The notes beneath the pieces are model-generated. The model saw nothing but the letters and a program-made list of their open reading frames with translations, did no database searches and was not told the DNA's origin. A stretch of 9,551 bases of DNA from Oscillospiraceae bacterium (GTDB lineage Bacteria > Bacillota > Clostridia > Oscillospirales > Ruminococcaceae), in the NCBI GenBank assembly GCA_014858325.1, contig RKCM01000131.1, forward strand, positions 1 to 9,551, in the 5' to 3' direction. The position numbers and the translations under genes are program-made. Shown in pieces: positions 7,068-9,551 of this stretch (the first letter of the stretch is position 1; each line of letters begins with the position of its first letter).

Positions 7068-8008
7068 CCAGCGGCGGCGACGCCCCCGGCATGAATGCCG
7101 CTGTCCGTGCCGTGGTGCGTACCGGCCTGCACAAGGGCTTCCGCATGATCGGCATTCAGCGCGGTTACAATGGCCTGCTGAACGGCGAGTGCTTTGAAAT
7201 GAACCTGCGCAGCGTCTCGAACATTATTTCTGCCGGCGGCACCATCCTGTACACGGCCCGCTGTCTGGAGTTCAAGACCAAAGAGGGTCAGGACAAGGGC
7301 GCTGCCAAATGCCGTGAGCTGGGAATCGACGCACTGGTGGTCATCGGCGGTGATGGCTCCTACCGCGGTGCCCGTGAGCTGGCTCACCGCGGCATCCCGA
7401 TGATCGGTCTGCCCGGCACCATCGACAACGATATTGCCTGCACCGATTACACCATTGGTTACGATACGGCTATGAATACCGCACTGGAAATGATCGACAA
7501 GCTGCGCGACACCACCCAGAGCCACGACCGCTGCAGCGTTGTCGAGGTCATGGGCCGCAACGCAGGCTACATTGCCCTGAACGTTGCCATTGCCTCCGGC
7601 GCGATGGCTGTCCTGCTGCCGGAGAAGGAATTCGATATGCAGCATGACATTCTGGATAAGATCACCGAGACCCAGCGCACCGGCAAGCGTCACTTCATCG
7701 TCATCGTTGCCGAGGGCATCGGTCACTCTCAGGAGATTGCCAACGAGATCCAGGCTCGCACTGGCATCGACACCCGTGCCACCATTCTGGGCCATGTCCA
7801 GCGCGGCGGTTCTCCCACTCTGCGTGACCGCGTGAACGCCTCCGCCATGGGCTACCATGCCGTCTGCCTGCTGGAGCAGGGTAAGTATAACCGCATCGTC
7901 GGCATGAAGGGTGAGCATCTCGTGGATTACCCCGTGGATGAGGCTTTGGAAATGACCAAGGCTCTGGACCCCGTTCTGGTGGATGTGTGCAACACGATTT
8001 CCATCTAA
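7034..8008 (+). CDS. pfkA: ATP-dependent 6-phosphofructokinase
   Basis: Cytoplasmic glycolytic enzyme that phosphorylates fructose-6-phosphate to fructose-1,6-bisphosphate; bacterial PfkA is normally an allosteric homotetramer. The 324 residues match the bacterial PfkA length. Visible motifs are TSGGDAPGMNAAVR (12-25), IGGDGSYRGA with Gly108 at the position that distinguishes ATP users from pyrophosphate users (which carry Asp), PGTIDNDI (127-134) with catalytic Asp131, EVMGRNAGYIA with Met173-Gly174-Arg175 for substrate binding, and GHVQRGGSPT with His254 and Arg257. The start at 7034 follows GGAGG (7019-7023) by 10 bases and gives the expected N-terminus. The gene has its own promoter and terminator, so it looks like a single-gene unit. 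Its CTG/ATC/CGC-rich codon use is consistent with high expression. Its product is the known activator of HprK kinase activity, encoded a few genes upstream. Confidence 0.97.
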   Translation: MEKQIKTIGVLTSGGDAPGMNAAVRAVVRTGLHKGFRMIGIQRGYNGLLNGECFEMNLRSVSNIISAGGTILYTARCLEFKTKEGQDKGAAKCRELGIDALVVIGGDGSYRGARELAHRGIPMIGLPGTIDNDIACTDYTIGYDTAMNTALEMIDKLRDTTQSHDRCSVVEVMGRNAGYIALNVAIASGAMAVLLPEKEFDMQHDILDKITETQRTGKRHFIVIVAEGIGHSQEIANEIQARTGIDTRATILGHVQRGGSPTLRDRVNASAMGYHAVCLLEQGKYNRIVGMKGEHLVDYPVDEALEMTKALDPVLVDVCNTISI

Positions 8009-8029
8009 AAATCCCATCCCAACAAATTC

Positions 8030-8076
8030 GGCACGGTCTGCCTGTCTGAACGACAGCAGACCGTGCCTTTTTGTTT
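8030..8076 (+). terminator. Intrinsic terminator of pfkA
   Basis: GGCACGGTCTG (8030-8040) pairs perfectly with CAGACCGTGCC (8057-8067). After a single bulged C the inner CTGTC (8042-8046) pairs with GACAG (8052-8056) around a 5-base loop, giving 16 base pairs in total. TTTTTGTTT follows at once (8068-8076). It lies 21 bases after the pfkA stop and should strongly separate pfkA from ligA. Confidence 0.93.
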
Positions 8077-8115
8077 GCCTTACTGCTAGGTGCTGCGCAA
8101 AAATCCATGTCGCAA

Positions 8116-8136
8116 TAATCGACGAGCCTTCGATTA
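8116..8136. repeat. Inverted repeat TAATCGA-N7-TCGATTA
   Basis: Perfect 7-base arms (8116-8122 and 8130-8136) around a 7-base spacer, with no T-run behind. The form suits a two-fold symmetric protein site or a weak hairpin. No regulator can be named from the sequence. Confidence 0.4.
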
Positions 8137-8171
8137 AAAGCAGAACAAATAAACGCTCTGTATTTCAAAAA

Positions 8172-8188
8172 GTTGACTTAAAGTCAAC
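8172..8188. promoter_or_regulatory. 17-base palindrome GTTGACTTAAAGTCAAC, possible operator
   Basis: Perfect 8-base arms around a single central A. Symmetric AT-rich sites of this size are typical of dimeric winged-helix regulators, but the family is not determined. It is centred about 100 bases upstream of the predicted ligA transcription start, rather far for a classical repressor site. The TTGACT inside it looks like a -35 box on both strands, but neither strand shows a matching -10. Confidence 0.45.
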
Positions 8189-8266
8189 GAATGCTCCGAT
8201 GAAGCTGCGCCGGGCGAATACAAAACGTATAAACTCTTACTTCCTCTCGCGCTGGGTTGGAAAATG

Positions 8267-8275
8267 TGGTATACT
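8267..8275 (+). promoter_or_regulatory. Extended -10 promoter for ligA
   Basis: TATACT (8270-8275) preceded by TGG (8267-8269) gives an extended -10. No recognisable -35 lies at 15-19 bases upstream, which extended -10 promoters can tolerate. Predicted start of transcription is near 8282. The 11 bases TGTGGTATACT differ by one from those of the pfkA promoter. Confidence 0.65.
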
Positions 8276-8308
8276 AAGCTGGAAAACGAGAGTATGGGGG
8301 ATAATCAA

Positions 8309-9551
8309 ATGTTGGATTTGGAACAGGCCAGGCAGCGTGTGCAGGAGCTGCGCACGGTCATCGAGAAGAACAACCGTCTTTACTACGATCAGGATGCGCC
8401 CGAGCTGGAAGATTTTGAGTACGATGCCCTGACCCGGGAGCTGAAAGAACTGGAAGCAGCCTACCCGGAATTGATCACGCCCGCATCGCCCACTCAGCAC
8501 GTCGGCGGTACGCCCAGCGGACGCTTCGCCAAGGTGACCCATACCGTTAAAATGGAGAGTCTGCTGGATGCGTTCTCCTACGACGAACTGCGGGATTTTG
8601 ACCGCCGTGTACAGGAAGTCGGTATCGAGCCGGAGTATGTGGTGGAGATCAAGATCGACGGCCTTTCCTGCAGTCTGGAGTACGAAAACGGCGAGCTGGT
8701 GCGTGCTTCCACCCGTGGCGACGGCGTTGTCGGCGAGGATGTCACCGCCAATGTTCGGGCCATCAAAAAGATCCCAAAACATCTGAAGAACGCCCCCGCA
8801 TTTCTGGAAGTGCGGGGTGAGGTGTATATGCCGCACGAGGCGTTCCAGCATCTCTGCGCCGAGCAGGAGCTGCAAGGAACCGCGCCTTTTAAAAATCCCC
8901 GCAATGCGGCGGCAGGTTCGCTGCGCCAGAAGGATCCTAAAATCACAGGAAGCCGCGGCCTCTCCATCTTTGTGTTCAATGTGCAGCAGATCCGCGGCAA
9001 GGAGCTGACGACCCACGCCGAAAGCCTCGATTATTTGAAGAGCCTCGGCCTGCCCGTCTCGCCGCGCTACCACATTGTTCACAATATAGAGGATGCCATT
9101 GCCGAGATCGAGCAGATCGGACAGAATCGTTCCAAACTTGATTTTGATATGGATGGTGCAGTCATTAAGGTGAACCGTTTTGCACAGCGCGATTTGATGG
9201 GCTCCACCAATAAATTCCCGCGCTGGGCCATTGCGTTCAAGTATCCGCCGGAAGTCAAAGAGACGACTCTCCGCAGCATTGAGGTGGCTGTGGGCCGTAC
9301 GGGTGTGTTGACCCCCACGGCCTGCTTCGACCCGATTTTTCTGGCAGGCACCACCGTCGCCCGCGCCACCCTCCACAACGAGGATTTCATCCACCAGTTT
9401 GGCCTGCGCATCGGCGACACCATTCAGGTGCGGAAAGCAGGCGATATCATCCCGGAAGTGATCGGTGTCACCCACCACGCCGAGGACGCCGACCCCTATG
9501 AGATGCCCACGGTCTGCCCCTCCTGCGGCGCACCCGTCGTACATTTGGAGG
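8309..9551 (+). CDS. ligA: NAD+-dependent DNA ligase LigA (3' end outside window)
   Basis: Seals nicks in DNA with NAD+ as adenylate donor; essential for joining Okazaki fragments and for repair. About 414 residues are visible, against a usual length near 670. Domain Ia ends with the NAD-binding D-x-E-Y-D (35-39). The nucleotidyltransferase core has the active-site KIDG with Lys115 (the same number as in E. coli, which supports this start), STRGDGVVGEDVT, PRNAAAGSLRQKDP, DGAVIKV and AFKYPPE. The OB-fold begins near ETTLRSIEVAVGRTG. The zinc finger starts with CPSCG (Cys403, Cys406) just before the edge; the helix-hairpin-helix and BRCT domains lie outside. The start at 8309 has an unusual GGGGG (8296-8300) as its ribosome site. 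An in-frame ATG at 8294 would add five residues but would leave a leader of only about 12 bases. It is separated from pfkA by a terminator and has its own promoter. Confidence 0.96.
   Translation, partial: MLDLEQARQRVQELRTVIEKNNRLYYDQDAPELEDFEYDALTRELKELEAAYPELITPASPTQHVGGTPSGRFAKVTHTVKMESLLDAFSYDELRDFDRRVQEVGIEPEYVVEIKIDGLSCSLEYENGELVRASTRGDGVVGEDVTANVRAIKKIPKHLKNAPAFLEVRGEVYMPHEAFQHLCAEQELQGTAPFKNPRNAAAGSLRQKDPKITGSRGLSIFVFNVQQIRGKELTTHAESLDYLKSLGLPVSPRYHIVHNIEDAIAEIEQIGQNRSKLDFDMDGAVIKVNRFAQRDLMGSTNKFPRWAIAFKYPPEVKETTLRSIEVAVGRTGVLTPTACFDPIFLAGTTVARATLHNEDFIHQFGLRIGDTIQVRKAGDIIPEVIGVTHHAEDADPYEMPTVCPSCGAPVVHLE

Larger units (their letters stand above)
8077..8266. other. Gene-free spacer between pfkA terminator and ligA promoter
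   Basis: About 190 bases, visibly more AT-rich than the genes around them. Open frames that cross it on either strand also run through the pfkA terminator or an adjacent coding region, have no good start site and resemble nothing I know. The only structure I see is the two inverted repeats listed separately. It could be a plain spacer, a regulatory region for ligA, or the remains of a lost gene. Confidence 0.55.

Noticed and set aside
6536..8017. Antisense open frame of about 493 codons opposite the dnaE end, the pfkA promoter and pfkA
   Set aside because: It runs through a clear promoter region and a certain gene on the other strand, and its composition is that of a reverse-frame shadow.
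7701..8168. Possible minus-strand gene in the pfkA-ligA spacer
   Set aside because: It starts with TTG, has only a 3 of 6 match at -10, and reads through the pfkA terminator into antisense of pfkA.
7983..8432. Plus-strand open frame across the pfkA terminator
   Set aside because: It begins inside pfkA, crosses a strong terminator and ends inside ligA in the wrong frame; chance.
8237..9544. Antisense open frame of about 435 codons opposite ligA
   Set aside because: The + strand encodes LigA with its active-site lysine and zinc-finger cysteines; the antisense product resembles nothing.
1..9551. Mobile elements, CRISPR arrays, tRNA/rRNA, defence or biosynthetic clusters
   Set aside because: None seen. 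All recognised genes are conserved core genes, with no transposase, integrase, spaced direct repeats or unusual-composition island.

Overview
The window is a run of housekeeping genes, all on the + strand, from a moderately GC-rich Gram-positive anaerobe. The gene set and order (hprK, murB, rapZ, whiA, dnaE, pfkA, ligA), the C-terminal sequence of HprK, and a DnaE-type Pol III alpha beside whiA all point to class Clostridia. The GC-rich third codon positions and protein style fit the Oscillospiraceae/Ruminococcaceae (Faecalibacterium, Subdoligranulum or Gemmiger-like). That placement is inference from gene style, not a database match.

Positions 1-6868 form one tightly packed block: the 3' part of hprK (HPr kinase/phosphorylase), murB (cell-wall precursor reductase), rapZ (P-loop nucleotide-binding regulator), whiA (DNA-binding protein) and dnaE (DNA polymerase III alpha). 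Gaps are 22, 17 and 21 bases, and whiA and dnaE overlap as ATGA. No promoter or terminator is evident inside the block, so it is probably a single operon. Its first gene or genes lie upstream of the window.

Positions 6869-7033 are a regulatory gap with a good extended -10 promoter, a leader hairpin and a tiny overlapping reading frame. They precede pfkA (ATP-type 6-phosphofructokinase, 7034-8008). A strong intrinsic terminator closes pfkA at 8030-8076. The next 230 bases are relatively AT-rich and have no convincing gene. They hold two inverted repeats (8116-8136 and 8172-8188) and a second extended -10 promoter in front of ligA (NAD+-dependent DNA ligase), which runs off the right edge.

Functionally the window combines carbon control (HprK, with PfkA making fructose-1,6-bisphosphate, the known allosteric activator of HprK), wall synthesis (MurB, RapZ), division or chromosome functions (WhiA) and replication/repair (DnaE, LigA). 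I see no mobile element, CRISPR array, tRNA/rRNA or defence locus, and no clearly new system. The points most worth a second look are a cysteine-rich insertion in the DnaE fingers region, an apparently intact PHP metal site in DnaE, the absence of yvcK between rapZ and whiA, the pfkA leader, and the two orphan inverted repeats upstream of ligA.
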